Under the pieces are notes generated by a model. It made no database searches. It was not told the DNA's origin and saw nothing but the letters and a program-made list of their open reading frames with translations. Shown one piece after another: positions 45,313-54,484 of a stretch of DNA of 64,000 bases. The position numbers and the translations under genes were made by a program. Source of the stretch: Aliiruegeria lutimaris (GTDB lineage Bacteria; Pseudomonadota; Alphaproteobacteria; Rhodobacterales; Rhodobacteraceae); NCBI RefSeq assembly GCF_900099935.1, contig NZ_FNEK01000003.1, forward strand, positions 117,929 to 181,928, written 5' to 3'. Positions within the stretch are counted from its first letter, which is position 1. Each line of letters starts with the position of its first letter.

Positions 45313-46740
45313 TTATTCCTCCAGCACCCAGGTGTCCTTGGTGCCTCCACCTTGGGACGAGTTCACCACCAGGGATCCTTCCTTGAGTGCAACCCGTGTC
45401 AGCCCGCCCGGTGTCAGGTCGATCCCCTTCGGCGAGACCAGCACGAAGGGACGCAGGTCCACATGGCGCGGCGCAAGCCCCGCCTTGGTCAGGATCGGCA
45501 CCGTCGAGAGGGCCAGCGTCGGCTGGGCGATATAATTGCCGGGTTTCGCGGTCAGCTTCTCACGGAAAGCCGCGATCTCCTTCTTGCTTGCCGCGGGACC
45601 CACCAGCATGCCGTAGCCGCCCGAGCCGTGGACTTCCTTGACGACCACTTCGGAGAGATGGTCGAGCACATAGGCAAGGCTGTCAGGCTCCGAGCAGCGC
45701 CATGTCGGCACGTTTTTCAGGATCGCCTTCTCGCCAGTATAGAACTCGACGATATCGGGCATGTAGGAATAGATCGCCTTGTCATCGGCGATGCCGGTTC
45801 CGGGTGCGTTGGCGATGGTGATGCCACCCGCGCGGTAGACATCCATGATTCCGGGCACGCCCAGCACCGAGTCCGGCCGGAAATTCAGCGGGTCGAGAAA
45901 ATCGTCATCCACCCGGCGATAGAGCACGTCAATCGCCTTGTAGCCCTGGGTCGTGCGCATGGCGATACGGCCATCGACAACACGCAGGTCGGAGCCTTCG
46001 ACCAGCTCGGCACCCATATTGTCTGCGAGGAAGGAATGCTCGAAATAGGCGGAGTTGTGGATGCCCGGCGTCAGAACGGCCACCACCGGTTTGCCAGTGC
46101 AAGCCGGCGGAGCGCAGGCCGAGAGAGAGCGCGAGAGCCGGGTGGGGTAATCCTGCACCGACTGCACGCTGATCTTGCTGAACAGTTCCGGGAACATCTG
46201 CAGCATCGTCTCGCGGTTCTCCAGCATGTAGGAGACGCCGGAGGGCGTGCGGGCATTGTCCTCGAGCACGAAGAACTCATCCTCGCCGGTGCGCACCAGG
46301 TCCGTGCCGACGATATGGGTATAGACGCCGCCGGGCGGCTGCACGCCGATCATTTGCGGCAGGAAGGCGACGTTATTGGCGATCAGCTCGACGGGGATGC
46401 GGCCGGCGCGGATGATTTCCTGCCGGTGATAGATGTCGTGCAGGAAGGCGTTGATGGCGCGTACGCGCTGGTCGATGCCGCGTTTCAGCCGAGACCATTC
46501 TCGCGAAGAGATTATTCGGGGAACGATGTCGAAGGGAATCAACCGTTCGTCCGCCTCGGCCTCGCCATAGACATTGAAGGTGATGCCCGTTCGGCGGAAA
46601 AACATCTCCGCTTCGGAGGATTTCTTGCGCAACCGCTGCAAATCCTCGCTTTTGAACCATGCGTTATAGTCACGATAGGGCGGCCGGGGATCCGAGCCAT
46701 GCCCGTTCAACTCGTCGAAAAATTTAGCGTTCTTGCTCAT
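45313..46740 (-). CDS. Circularly permuted ATP-grasp amidoligase of the Anbu locus
   Basis: 475 residues from the ATG at 46740. Family marks are the early FKSEDLQRLRKKSSEAEMFF, the middle EDNARTPSGVSYMLENRETM near residue 165 and the late VVKEVHGSGGYGMLVGP near residue 365, where the glycine-rich ATP loop is permuted relative to normal ATP-grasp. The end RVALKEGSLVVNSSQGGGTKD is also typical. It is predicted to form amide (peptide) bonds using ATP. First gene of the locus; dyads lie upstream at 46821-46864. Confidence 0.93.
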   Translation of the reverse strand: MSKNAKFFDELNGHGSDPRPPYRDYNAWFKSEDLQRLRKKSSEAEMFFRRTGITFNVYGEAEADERLIPFDIVPRIISSREWSRLKRGIDQRVRAINAFLHDIYHRQEIIRAGRIPVELIANNVAFLPQMIGVQPPGGVYTHIVGTDLVRTGEDEFFVLEDNARTPSGVSYMLENRETMLQMFPELFSKISVQSVQDYPTRLSRSLSACAPPACTGKPVVAVLTPGIHNSAYFEHSFLADNMGAELVEGSDLRVVDGRIAMRTTQGYKAIDVLYRRVDDDFLDPLNFRPDSVLGVPGIMDVYRAGGITIANAPGTGIADDKAIYSYMPDIVEFYTGEKAILKNVPTWRCSEPDSLAYVLDHLSEVVVKEVHGSGGYGMLVGPAASKKEIAAFREKLTAKPGNYIAQPTLALSTVPILTKAGLAPRHVDLRPFVLVSPKGIDLTPGGLTRVALKEGSLVVNSSQGGGTKDTWVLEE

Positions 46741-46820
46741 GAGTACAGTCTTGCAAGGCCCCTTCGCTGGGTGCAACAGAGCTATGCAGTTGACGAGACA
46801 AAATCGCGCGGAAACTGTCC

Positions 46821-46864
46821 TTGCACAGTGCAATATTCCCGAATTTCTGCACATGCCCTGTGCA
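46821..46864. promoter_or_regulatory. Paired TGCACA dyads upstream of the Anbu locus
   Basis: TTGCACAGTGCAA (46821-46833) is an odd perfect palindrome and TGCACA-N5-TGTGCA (46848-46864) repeats the same half-site. More half-sites (TTGCAA at 46751, GTGCAA at 46771) lie between these and the ATP-grasp start at 46740. They are candidates for operators of an unknown regulator. Confidence 0.55.
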
Positions 46865-46877
46865 ATGTGCCTAAGAT

Positions 46878-47330
46878 TCAGGCAGAAGCCGGGAGAATCT
46901 CGAGGGATATCGTCACCGGACCGTCATTGAGCAGCTCGACCTTCATGTCGGCGCCGAAACGGCCCGTCTCTACCCTTGGTCCGAGCTGGGCCAGATACGC
47001 GGCAAAATACTCGTAAAGACGGTTGCCATCTTCCGGGGCCGCAGCCTCGGAGAATCCGGGCCGGTTGCCGCGCGAGGTGTCGGCGGCCAGCGTGAACTGG
47101 CTGACGACGAGCGCCTCCCCGCCGGTGTCGAGCAGGGAGCGGTTCATCTTGCCGGCATCGTCTTCGAAGATGCGCAGCTTGGAGAGTTTCGTGGCCAGTT
47201 TCTCGGCCTCTGCCTCGCTGTCGCCGCGCATCGCGCAGACGAGTGCCAGCACACCGGGGCCGATCTGGCCGATGATCTCGCCATCGACCGTGACCGAGGC
47301 GCGCGCGACCCGTTGGATCAGCGCTTTCAC
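46878..47330 (-). CDS. dtd: D-aminoacyl-tRNA deacylase
   Basis: 150 residues from a GTG at 47330 that overlaps the stop of the sugar kinase gene (GTGA). It reads [20 protein letters not shown], then [17 protein letters not shown] near residue 78 (the SQFTL catalytic motif) and [10 protein letters not shown] near the end (Gly-cisPro-type cross-subunit motif region). It frees D-amino acids or glycine from mischarged tRNA. Confidence 0.95.
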   Translation of the reverse strand: MKALIQRVARASVTVDGEIIGQIGPGVLALVCAMRGDSEAEAEKLATKLSKLRIFEDDAGKMNRSLLDTGGEALVVSQFTLAADTSRGNRPGFSEAAAPEDGNRLYEYFAAYLAQLGPRVETGRFGADMKVELLNDGPVTISLEILPASA

Positions 47331-48259
47331 AGGTCGAGTTCCTCGGCCCAGGGCGGGTTGGCGCCCGCGCGGCTGACCGTCACCGCCGCGGCCCGGTTGC
47401 CGAGGCTGAGGGCGGCGGAAATTTCCGCATCCGTCAGGGTGGCGATCGCCGGTTTGGTGAGCTTTCCGGCCCGGTCGAGCCCGGCGAGGAAGCCAGCATT
47501 GAAGGTGTCGCCCGCGCCGACCGTGTCGACAACCTCGACCATTTCCGAGCGGACGCTCACCTCGCGGTCCGCCAGGTAGGCCGTCACGCCATCCTTGCCC
47601 TTGGTCACGCAGATGATTTTCGGGCCCTTGGCCAGAAGCGCGCCCGCCAGCGTGGCCAGATCGCCGTCGCCGGCAATCCATTCGAGATCCTCGTCGGAGA
47701 CCTTCACGATATCCGCGACGCCGATCATCCGGTCGAGCCGGGCGCGGTAGCGGGCCTCGTCCTTGATGAAACCGGGGCGGATATTCGGGTCGATCATCAC
47801 CAGCCTGTTTGCCGCCTCGCGCAGCGCCAGCGCCTCGTAGGTGGCGCCGCAGGGTTCGACGGGCAGGGAAATGCCTCCGAAGAAAAGCGCATCCACGCCG
47901 TCGAGCGCTTCCGGCGCGGGCAGGTCCGCTTCGGCCAGCTGCCGCCCGGCGGTGTTCTCGTCATAGAAGGCGTATTTGGCGTGGCCGTCGGTCAGTTCGA
48001 CAAAGGCGAGCGTGGTGGGCCGTTCCGAGCGGTCGCAGAGCGTGGCGTCCACCTTGGAGGCAGCGAGGCTTTCCATGAGTTTTGCGCCGAAGAGGTCGGT
48101 GGAGATGCCCGAGAAGAATTTCACCTCCCGGCCGAGCCGGCCGAGCGCGATCGCAGTATTGAACACCGCGCCACCCGAGACCGGGGCAAAGGCGTGTTCA
48201 TCACGGGTGGACATGCGCGGAAGCATGTCGATCAGGGCTTCGCCTGCGCACAGGATCAT
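47327..48259 (-). CDS. PfkB-family carbohydrate kinase, fructokinase-like
   Basis: 310 residues from the ATG at 48259. [14 protein letters not shown] starts the PfkB fold; [15 protein letters not shown] near residue 29 is the first signature and [17 protein letters not shown] near residue 247 the second, with the catalytic Asp in GAGD. It phosphorylates a sugar, most likely fructose or a related sugar; no dedicated sugar transporter lies nearby. Translation is coupled to dtd. Confidence 0.9.
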   Translation of the reverse strand: MILCAGEALIDMLPRMSTRDEHAFAPVSGGAVFNTAIALGRLGREVKFFSGISTDLFGAKLMESLAASKVDATLCDRSERPTTLAFVELTDGHAKYAFYDENTAGRQLAEADLPAPEALDGVDALFFGGISLPVEPCGATYEALALREAANRLVMIDPNIRPGFIKDEARYRARLDRMIGVADIVKVSDEDLEWIAGDGDLATLAGALLAKGPKIICVTKGKDGVTAYLADREVSVRSEMVEVVDTVGAGDTFNAGFLAGLDRAGKLTKPAIATLTDAEISAALSLGNRAAAVTVSRAGANPPWAEELDL

Positions 48260-48415
48260 CTGCTCTCTCCTTGGGCAAAAACGCATTACGATGTTCCTAG
48301 AGCGGGATGGCGGGAAGGTCCATCACTCCTCGTGTCGCGGGACCAGATCAAGGCGGGACGGGGCCGAAAATGATAGGATTGCGGCGTTGGAAATTTCGGT
48401 CGGAGGAGGACGAAA

Positions 48416-48832
48416 ATGGTTGAAAAATCCCACACCAGCGGTTTCTGGCCACATCTGTACGAACCTCTGCGCGGACTGGGCGAACGGCTTTCCGAATGGG
48501 TTGCGCCGGCCGCGGAGGCTTCGGGAGACAGCAATGTCTACCGGATCACCGTGGAGCTTCCCGGCGTGGCCGAGGACGACATCCAGCTGTCGATCGATGA
48601 CGGCGTTGTCACGCTGACAGGAGAGAAGAAGATCGAGCGCGAAGAGAAGGGCGAGACCTGGTTTTTCAGCGAGCGGCAATACGGATCGTTCAGCCGGTCC
48701 TTCCGGCTGCCACCGGATGCCGATGAAGACAAGGTGGATGCAGCGCTCAATGATGGCGTGCTGACGATCCTGTTGCCACGGCGGTCGCCTGCGGAAGCGC
48801 CGACGCGGCGGGTCAGTATCCGGCGCGGATGA
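48416..48832 (+). CDS. Small heat-shock protein, Hsp20 family
   Basis: 138 residues. The alpha-crystallin domain (about residues 37-130) begins SNVYRITVELPGVAEDDIQL and contains VVTLTGEKKIE, FSRSFRLPPDAD and DAALNDGVLTILLPRR; the Gly-Val-Leu before the last strand is a hallmark. It holds unfolding proteins in large oligomers. CGGAGGAGG precedes the ATG. It diverges from the sugar kinase gene; no clear heat-shock promoter is seen. Confidence 0.94.
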   Translation: MVEKSHTSGFWPHLYEPLRGLGERLSEWVAPAAEASGDSNVYRITVELPGVAEDDIQLSIDDGVVTLTGEKKIEREEKGETWFFSERQYGSFSRSFRLPPDADEDKVDAALNDGVLTILLPRRSPAEAPTRRVSIRRG

Positions 48833-48892
48833 AACTGTCCGGTTGCGTGCCGCTTGCCGGAAGGGAACATCGATCGAGCGGAGGCGCTCCGG

Positions 48893-48968
48893 ACCGGGGG
48901 CAGTTGGGGGGCGCTGCCCCCCGCGCTCTTGCGAGCGCTCCCCCCGGAATATTTGAAGAAAGAGGAAT
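48893..48968 (+). repeat. Intergenic GC-hairpin repeat, copy 5
   Basis: GGGGGGCGCTGCCCCCC, GCGCTCTTGCGAGCGC, a C-run and the tail CGGAATATTTGAAGAAAGAG. The tail runs into the stop codon of the minus-strand zinc-ribbon gene, so the element directly follows that gene; hsp20 converges from the left. Confidence 0.76.
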
Positions 48969-50161
48969 TACTGCATCTGGTTGAGATAGAGGAAGCCGCC
49001 GATCAGAAGGGCGACCAGGAACGCCGCGAAGGCGATCTTCCACGCTGACCAGGGCCGTTCGCCCTTGACCTCGCCGGTGCGCGCATTGACCACGAAGCGG
49101 TAGGATTTTCCGCGGAACTTGTAGGCAGCCATCCAGATCGGCAACAGGATGTGCTTGAAGGTCACCTCGGAGACGGCGGTGTCCACGGTGGAGATACGTT
49201 GATGGTCGCCGCCGATATCGCGGCGGATATCGGTGGCGATCACCGCGTCCATCTTCTGCCGAGCGATGGTGAAGCCGCCCTCCAGTTCGACCGAGTAGCC
49301 TTCGGCGGCGTAACCCGCGAGGTATCTCGGCTCGTAGGGGACCAACTCGCCGAGATCCCAGGGCTCCAACGCGTCGGTGTAGTCACGCGGCAGGCTGTCG
49401 GAGGCGAGCACCAGCACGTCGTCAAACTGGCGCGCGACGCGGCCGGAGACGCGGGTCCAGCGGGTCTTGCGGACACGTTCGGTGCGCCGTTCGCCATCCA
49501 CGACACGGGTGTGGGTGGTGTAGTAGTCGTCGCCGCGCTGGCCGGAATAGCGGCTGCGCGTGTCGGCGTCATAGGTCCAGTAGGGGACGTAGATGCCGGT
49601 CATCTTGCGCCCCTTGCGGGCGTATTCCTTGAGCCCGTTCGGCGCGAACCAGAGCCGGCCGAGCCAGTCGCTCATCTTCTTGTGGGCGCTGCGTTCATCC
49701 AGCTTGAAGGGGAGCAGCGCCTGCGGCTTGAGTTGGCGGTGGCTGCCGGTATCGGTGACGATGGGCGAGGCGCAGAAAGGGCATTCCTTGGCCTGCTCCA
49801 TCTGGCTCATCTCGATATCAGCGCCGCAGCTGTCGCAATGGGCGGAGCGGATCTCGACGATTTCGTCACTGGGCACCTGGTTGCGCTGCGCGGCCTCGTA
49901 ATCGAGCTCGCGCAGCGCATTGCCCCATTGGTCGCGCCCAACTGCGGAGACATGCTCGACATGCCCGCAATGGTCGCACATCAGGTCGCCCTTGTCGGCG
50001 GAGAAGCGCAGATCCGAGCCGCAAGCCGGGCAGGGGAAGCGGTGCTTTTCCGAGACGGCCTTGTCCTGGGTGCTGAATTCCTCGGGGAAATCCTGTTCCG
50101 GCGGGGCTGGCGGCGCGTTTTTTGCGCCGCGCGTGCGCGGGATCTTGGGGATGTCGCTCAT
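48968..50161 (-). CDS. Zinc-ribbon membrane protein (YdjG-like) of the TelA/XpaC operon
   Basis: 397 residues. Two zinc ribbons: FPCPACGSDL with MCDHCGHVE (about residues 43-68) and HCDSCGADIE with CPFCASPIV (about 108-135). A long soluble part follows (GIYVPYWTYDADTRSRYSG near residue 190), and a single membrane helix ends the protein (IAFAAFLVALLIGGFLYL). B. subtilis YdjG has a similar build and works with an SPFH protein, as is also encoded next here. Last gene of a six-gene operon. Function unknown. Confidence 0.88.
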   Translation of the reverse strand: MSDIPKIPRTRGAKNAPPAPPEQDFPEEFSTQDKAVSEKHRFPCPACGSDLRFSADKGDLMCDHCGHVEHVSAVGRDQWGNALRELDYEAAQRNQVPSDEIVEIRSAHCDSCGADIEMSQMEQAKECPFCASPIVTDTGSHRQLKPQALLPFKLDERSAHKKMSDWLGRLWFAPNGLKEYARKGRKMTGIYVPYWTYDADTRSRYSGQRGDDYYTTHTRVVDGERRTERVRKTRWTRVSGRVARQFDDVLVLASDSLPRDYTDALEPWDLGELVPYEPRYLAGYAAEGYSVELEGGFTIARQKMDAVIATDIRRDIGGDHQRISTVDTAVSEVTFKHILLPIWMAAYKFRGKSYRFVVNARTGEVKGERPWSAWKIAFAAFLVALLIGGFLYLNQMQ

Positions 50162-50176
50162 CGGTTGGCTCCGCGG

Positions 50177-51331
50177 TTACACGCCGGGGGGCGGCGGCGG
50201 GGGCAGGATGGTGAAGAGCTGGGCCAGTTCCTGAACATCGCCCGCCTTCATCCAGCCATCCTGGCCCGGGGTCCAGACATGCGTGTCGCGGGTCAGCTCG
50301 CCGCTGGCGGCCTGGCGCCCCATATCGGCCTTGGAGAAGGGGCCGGAGGTCTGGCCGTCCCTGGCGATGTGCCAGACATGTTCGACGGGGGGCGGTGGCG
50401 GAGGCGCAGGCTGGGCGGCGGCTGGAGCGGGCTGGGCCTGTTGCGGGGTCGCGCCCCAGGGGCCGGCCTGGTAGCCCTGCGGGTTGGCCATCTGGTTGGC
50501 CATCGCCATGCCCATTCCCATGCCGAGCCCCGCGCCCATGCCGCCACCACCGGCGGGGTTCTGGGCCGCAGCTGTCATTGCCTCGGCGGCGGAATACTGG
50601 GTGAACTTGCCGAGATCACCCGCGAGACCCATCGAGGTCCGTTTGTCCAGTGCGGCTTCAACTGCGGGCGGCAAGGAGATGTTTTCAATGTAGAATTCCG
50701 GCATGGTCAGGCCGTACTCGGCGAGCACTCCGGAGACGGTCGTGGCAATCAGCTTGCCCATGTCGGCGGTGTTCGCGGCCATGTCCAGAACCGGGATGCC
50801 GGAGGCGGCCATCACGCGGGAGCTTTCCTGCACGATGATGTTGCGGATCTGGAAGGTGATCTCGTCGGTGGTGAACTCGCCATCGGTGCCGACGATCTCG
50901 GTCATGAATTTCGCCGGGTCCGTGACCTTGATCGTGTAGGTGCCAAACGCCCGGATGCGGGTGGGGCCGAATTCCGGGTCGCGCAGCATGACCGGATTCT
51001 TGGTGCCCCATTTGAGGTCCGTGAAACGGTTGGTGTTGACGAAATAGATCTCGCTCTTGAAGGGCGACTGGAAGCCGTGATCCCAGTGCTGCAGCGAGGT
51101 CATGATCGGCATGTTGTTGGTCTCGAGCATGTAGAGACCGGGGGTGAACACGTCGGCCATCTGGCCTTCGTGGATGAAGACCGCCGACTGGCCCTCGCGC
51201 ACGGTCAGCTTGGCGCCGTACTTGATCTCGTGGCCTTCGCGCTCGAAGCGCCAGACCAGCGTGTCGCGGGTGTCGTCGGTCCAGTGGATGACGTCGATGA
51301 ACTGGCCGGAAAGAAAATCGAGGATACCCAT
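50177..51331 (-). CDS. SPFH-domain protein with C-terminal GYF_2 domain (YdjI-like)
   Basis: 384 residues. The N-terminal MGILDFLSGQFIDVIHWTDD and the region RAFGTYTIKVTDPAKFMTEI belong to the SPFH group near YdjI. A Gly/Met/Ala-rich linker (about residues 262-315) and a Pro-rich stretch lead to a GYF_2-like domain (VWHIARDGQTSGPFSKADMG, about residues 323-375), which may bind Pro-rich partners. SPFH proteins form membrane-bound scaffolds. It lies 15 bases before the zinc-ribbon gene. Confidence 0.9.
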   Translation of the reverse strand: MGILDFLSGQFIDVIHWTDDTRDTLVWRFEREGHEIKYGAKLTVREGQSAVFIHEGQMADVFTPGLYMLETNNMPIMTSLQHWDHGFQSPFKSEIYFVNTNRFTDLKWGTKNPVMLRDPEFGPTRIRAFGTYTIKVTDPAKFMTEIVGTDGEFTTDEITFQIRNIIVQESSRVMAASGIPVLDMAANTADMGKLIATTVSGVLAEYGLTMPEFYIENISLPPAVEAALDKRTSMGLAGDLGKFTQYSAAEAMTAAAQNPAGGGGMGAGLGMGMGMAMANQMANPQGYQAGPWGATPQQAQPAPAAAQPAPPPPPPVEHVWHIARDGQTSGPFSKADMGRQAASGELTRDTHVWTPGQDGWMKAGDVQELAQLFTILPPPPPPGV

Positions 51332-51360
51332 TTGGTCGGCACTCCCATGTCTGAAACTGT

Positions 51361-52338
51361 CTAACTTTCGCCGCCCATCAGCTCGCGCGCAACCTCGTTC
51401 ACGATGGGGCGGGCAGCGGTGGCGTCCATGCCGGCCTGCAACCGGCGGTCATAGAGGATGCGGAGGAGAAGCTCGTCATGCGTGGTCAACAGGGCGAATT
51501 CCTCGTCGTCGTTGAAGATCGAGGGGCGGGCGTCGGGGCTGTCATTGGCAAGGCCAAGCCCCTGAGCCAGCTCCTCGTGAATGCACGAAAGCCGCAAAAG
51601 ATCCGGATGTTCGGCCCGGATCACGGCCACGGCGCGCGTATAGGACGGGTCGTCGCCCCGCGAGAAGGCGAAGACAAGGCAGAAGGTCTCGCGCGGCATG
51701 GTCTCGACGGTGCGAATGGCGGTGTCGCCGATGCCGGGAACCAGCTGTTCCAGGTAGGGGCCGTAATAACGCCGCTCGTCCTCGTGCAGGATCAGCACGT
51801 GGAAATTGCCGTTGGCCGAGGTGGTCGAGATCGGGTGGCCGGTCGCGTTGCGCAGGCGGCGGGCATAGGCGATGACGGAGTTGTTGTCCTGTATTTGCTG
51901 GTCTGGCGGCACGGTGGCACCGAAATGCACCTGCAGGCGCACGGGGCTTTCCCACCGGCGCAGGCGGCTGACCGTTTGCTGCGCGACAAGCTGGCCGCCA
52001 CGGGAGACATATTCGTCGTAGAGCGCGATACGGACGAAATTGCTGGTCAGGTTATGGGCGGCAAAAGGCGTATCGGGCCCGCCGCCATCAGTGCGCAACA
52101 GTCCCTGGCCGAGCAAGTCTGCCTGAACCCGGGCATAGTGGCGCTCCAGGTCCAGCGAGGTTTGCGAGCGCTCGCTCGGCAGCGCGGGCAGGGCAGTTTC
52201 GGGCGCGGCGGGGGCGCCGGGTCCGGCGTCATAGACCGGCGCGGGCAGGTCGCAGGCAGACAGCGCCGCCAGCGCCGCCGCCAGCATGCCGGCCCTCGCG
52301 CCGATCCGCAAATTGAACCCTTCCCGCGCCCCGTCCAC
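51361..52338 (-). CDS. DUF2927 lipoprotein
   Basis: 325 residues from a GTG at 52338; the later Met at codon 18 would lose the positive N-region. The lipobox ALSACDLP lipidates Cys29. DUF2927 features are FVRIALYDEYVSRGG near residue 100 and SCIHEELAQGLGLANDSPDA near residue 250, where the His-Glu-Glu resembles a metallopeptidase active site. The role is unknown. It is placed between TelA (three bases) and the SPFH gene (29 bases). Confidence 0.85.
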   Translation of the reverse strand: MDGAREGFNLRIGARAGMLAAALAALSACDLPAPVYDAGPGAPAAPETALPALPSERSQTSLDLERHYARVQADLLGQGLLRTDGGGPDTPFAAHNLTSNFVRIALYDEYVSRGGQLVAQQTVSRLRRWESPVRLQVHFGATVPPDQQIQDNNSVIAYARRLRNATGHPISTTSANGNFHVLILHEDERRYYGPYLEQLVPGIGDTAIRTVETMPRETFCLVFAFSRGDDPSYTRAVAVIRAEHPDLLRLSCIHEELAQGLGLANDSPDARPSIFNDDEEFALLTTHDELLLRILYDRRLQAGMDATAARPIVNEVARELMGGES

Positions 52339-52341
52339 GGA

Positions 52342-53541
52342 TCAGTTCGCCGGAACCGAGGTGGAGGTGGTATCTCCGAGCCCGGTCTTGCGGGCCTTGG
52401 CCGAGGCGAGCGTGTCGCGCAGCTCGTGTTCCATCTTGATCAGTTCTTCCTCGGCTGCGGCGCGCTTGGCCTTGCCCTCGTCGGCGATCTGCAGGCTTTC
52501 GTTGATCGTGGCGATCAGGTCCGCATTGGCCTGCTTCACCGCCTCGATATCGAAGACACCGCGTTCCATCTGTTCGCGGACCGTCTTGTTGGTCTCGCGC
52601 AGGTTCTTGGCATTGGCGGTGAGCAGCTCGTTGGTCAGGTCATTGGCGCTCTGCACGGCCTGCGCCGCATCGGCGGAGCGCTGGATGGTGATCGCCTGCG
52701 CCAGCTGCGTCTCCCAGAGCGGCACGGTGTTGACCAGCGTCGAGTTGATCTTGGTGACCAGCGACTTGTCGTTCTCCTGCACCAGCCGGATCGAGGGCAG
52801 GGATTGCATAGTGACCTGCCGTGTCAGCTTGAGGTCATGCACCCGGCGCTCGAGGTCGTCACGCGCGGCACGCAGGTCGCGCAGCTCTTGCGCCTTCATC
52901 ACCTGCTCGCCTTCGGGCGCGGCCTGAACCTCGGATTCCTTGGCGGGAATGGTCTGCCCGTCCAAGTCGTCCAACTTGGCCTCGCCCGCCGAGATGTAGA
53001 GCGCCAGCTCGTCATAGAAAGCCAGCGTCTTGTCATAGAGCATGTCGAGCGACTTGATGTCTTTCAGCAGCGTATGCTCATGGCCGAGCAGGTCGTTGGT
53101 GATCTTGTCGATCTGGCCCTGCACATCCTCGTACTTGGCCATGAAACCGGCAATCGGCTCGGCCTTGCCCAGCAGCCTTTCCCACCAGCTCCGCTTGCGG
53201 TTCGGGTCCAGCTCGTCGACCGAGAAGCCACGAATGGTGCCGACGATGTCGCGCAGGCTGTCGCCCGCGGGACCGACATCCTTATTCTTCACATCGGCCA
53301 GCATGGCCTGCGAGATTTCCTGCAGCTCGGCCTGCGCGGTGGAGCCGAAGGAGACGATGGAATTGGTGTCTCCCATGTCTATCTCGGCCATCCGCTTGCG
53401 GATCTCGCCGCCAAGCATTTCGTCGGCTTCCGCCAGCGGCACGATATTGGCCGCCGGGGCGGGCTCGGGCAATTGCACTTCGGTAACTTCCTTCACCTGG
53501 GTTTCGACCTCGGTGGCCTTGGCCTGGATCTCTTGCGACAT
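52342..53541 (-). CDS. TelA-family toxic-anion-resistance protein
   Basis: 399 residues, mostly helical with predicted coiled coils. Typical stretches are FGSTAQAELQEISQAMLADV near residue 65, RGFSVDELDPNRKRSWWERL near residue 108, and the QSLPSIRLVQENDKSLVTKI region near residue 248 with the following VNTVPLWETQLAQAI. The TelA/KlaA family was found through tellurite resistance, but many chromosomal members serve general membrane or envelope stress. It follows XpaC, a very common pairing. Confidence 0.92.
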   Translation of the reverse strand: MSQEIQAKATEVETQVKEVTEVQLPEPAPAANIVPLAEADEMLGGEIRKRMAEIDMGDTNSIVSFGSTAQAELQEISQAMLADVKNKDVGPAGDSLRDIVGTIRGFSVDELDPNRKRSWWERLLGKAEPIAGFMAKYEDVQGQIDKITNDLLGHEHTLLKDIKSLDMLYDKTLAFYDELALYISAGEAKLDDLDGQTIPAKESEVQAAPEGEQVMKAQELRDLRAARDDLERRVHDLKLTRQVTMQSLPSIRLVQENDKSLVTKINSTLVNTVPLWETQLAQAITIQRSADAAQAVQSANDLTNELLTANAKNLRETNKTVREQMERGVFDIEAVKQANADLIATINESLQIADEGKAKRAAAEEELIKMEHELRDTLASAKARKTGLGDTTSTSVPAN

Positions 53542-53578
53542 ATCCTGTTTCCTCCTGAAATTCCCTGCAAACCTTGAG

Positions 53579-54484
53579 TCAATCCATCCTGACGCCTTCG
53601 CGCTTCAGCCGATCGCGCAGCACCTCGATTTCCACGTCGAGCGCGCTGCGGTCGGACTCCATCAACGTCTCGGTCTTGGCTGTGAAATTGCGTTCCAGAT
53701 CGTCCAGAAGCGCGGTGTAACCCGCGCGCGCCTCCGGGTCGCGGCGGCGGGCATAGAGATCGGCGAACTTGACCGTCGCCTCGGCCGCTCCCTGTAGATA
53801 GACCACGAGGAACTTGCGCGCGGCGGTCAGGTCGCGCGGGTCCTCCTCGACCGTGCGGCACATGTGGCGCGCGGTGGCCTGGAAGGTCTCGACGCGGCGC
53901 TCAAGCTGGCGGTCGCCCGCGCGCAGAATGGCCGCGCCCATGCGGTCGAGTTGATCCTCCGCCTCGTCGACCACGCGGGCCACGCGATCCTGCTGGAACT
54001 GGTCCACGCCCTCCACGTTCTTGTCGGCCAGCGGGTCGAGCCCGAAGGCGGCCAGGTGCAGCACCAGCGCGATCACACCATAGACGAGCGGCTGAAACAG
54101 GCTGCTGTCATGGGGCGAAAAGGCGGCGAGAAAGACGCCGAGCCCGGCAAGGGCAGCGGCGATGATCTTGCGCGGCAGGGCCGGACGGCGGGCCACCTTG
54201 CGCTCCTCGAAAGCCGCCTCGGCCTTGAGACCTTCGGAGAGCGTGAACACGCCGAAGACCAGAACCGCGGCCGCGGCGAGATCCACCGCCATGCCGATGG
54301 CATCCTGTCCGAACGCGCGAAAGAGCAGCGGGACGGGGGCAAGATAGAGCAGGTTCACCCGCGCCGCGCCACGTTTGCGGGCGGCTGCGGAGGTTACCGT
54401 GCGCCCGGTCGGGGCGGGTCCGGTTTGCGGGTTGGCGCCGGAGTTGCCGTCGGGGGAGAATTTTCCGCCATAACGTTGTGCCAT
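53579..54484 (-). CDS. XpaC-like protein (5-bromo-4-chloroindolyl phosphate hydrolysis family)
   Basis: 301 residues. Two or three hydrophobic segments in the first half (about residues 45-75 and 105-145), then a helical cytosolic part (ARVVDEAEDQLDRMGAAILR, about 168 on; FLVVYLQGAAEATVKFADLY near residue 230). The family name comes from an indirect phenotype and no hydrolase site is seen. XpaC and TelA form a conserved pair. The start overlaps the upstream stop by one base (TAATG). Confidence 0.88.
   Translation of the reverse strand: MAQRYGGKFSPDGNSGANPQTGPAPTGRTVTSAAARKRGAARVNLLYLAPVPLLFRAFGQDAIGMAVDLAAAAVLVFGVFTLSEGLKAEAAFEERKVARRPALPRKIIAAALAGLGVFLAAFSPHDSSLFQPLVYGVIALVLHLAAFGLDPLADKNVEGVDQFQQDRVARVVDEAEDQLDRMGAAILRAGDRQLERRVETFQATARHMCRTVEEDPRDLTAARKFLVVYLQGAAEATVKFADLYARRRDPEARAGYTALLDDLERNFTAKTETLMESDRSALDVEIEVLRDRLKREGVRMD

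Noticed and set aside
46860..46880. A sigma-54-type promoter for the Anbu locus suggested by GGCAC and TTGCA words
   Set aside because: The spacing between the GG and GC pairs is four bases too short for the -24/-12 pattern.
49151..51364. A 737-codon plus-strand frame
   Set aside because: It is antisense to the zinc-ribbon and SPFH genes, which have recognisable domains.
51478..53577. A 699-codon plus-strand frame
   Set aside because: It is antisense to the DUF2927 and TelA genes and has no ribosome site or family.
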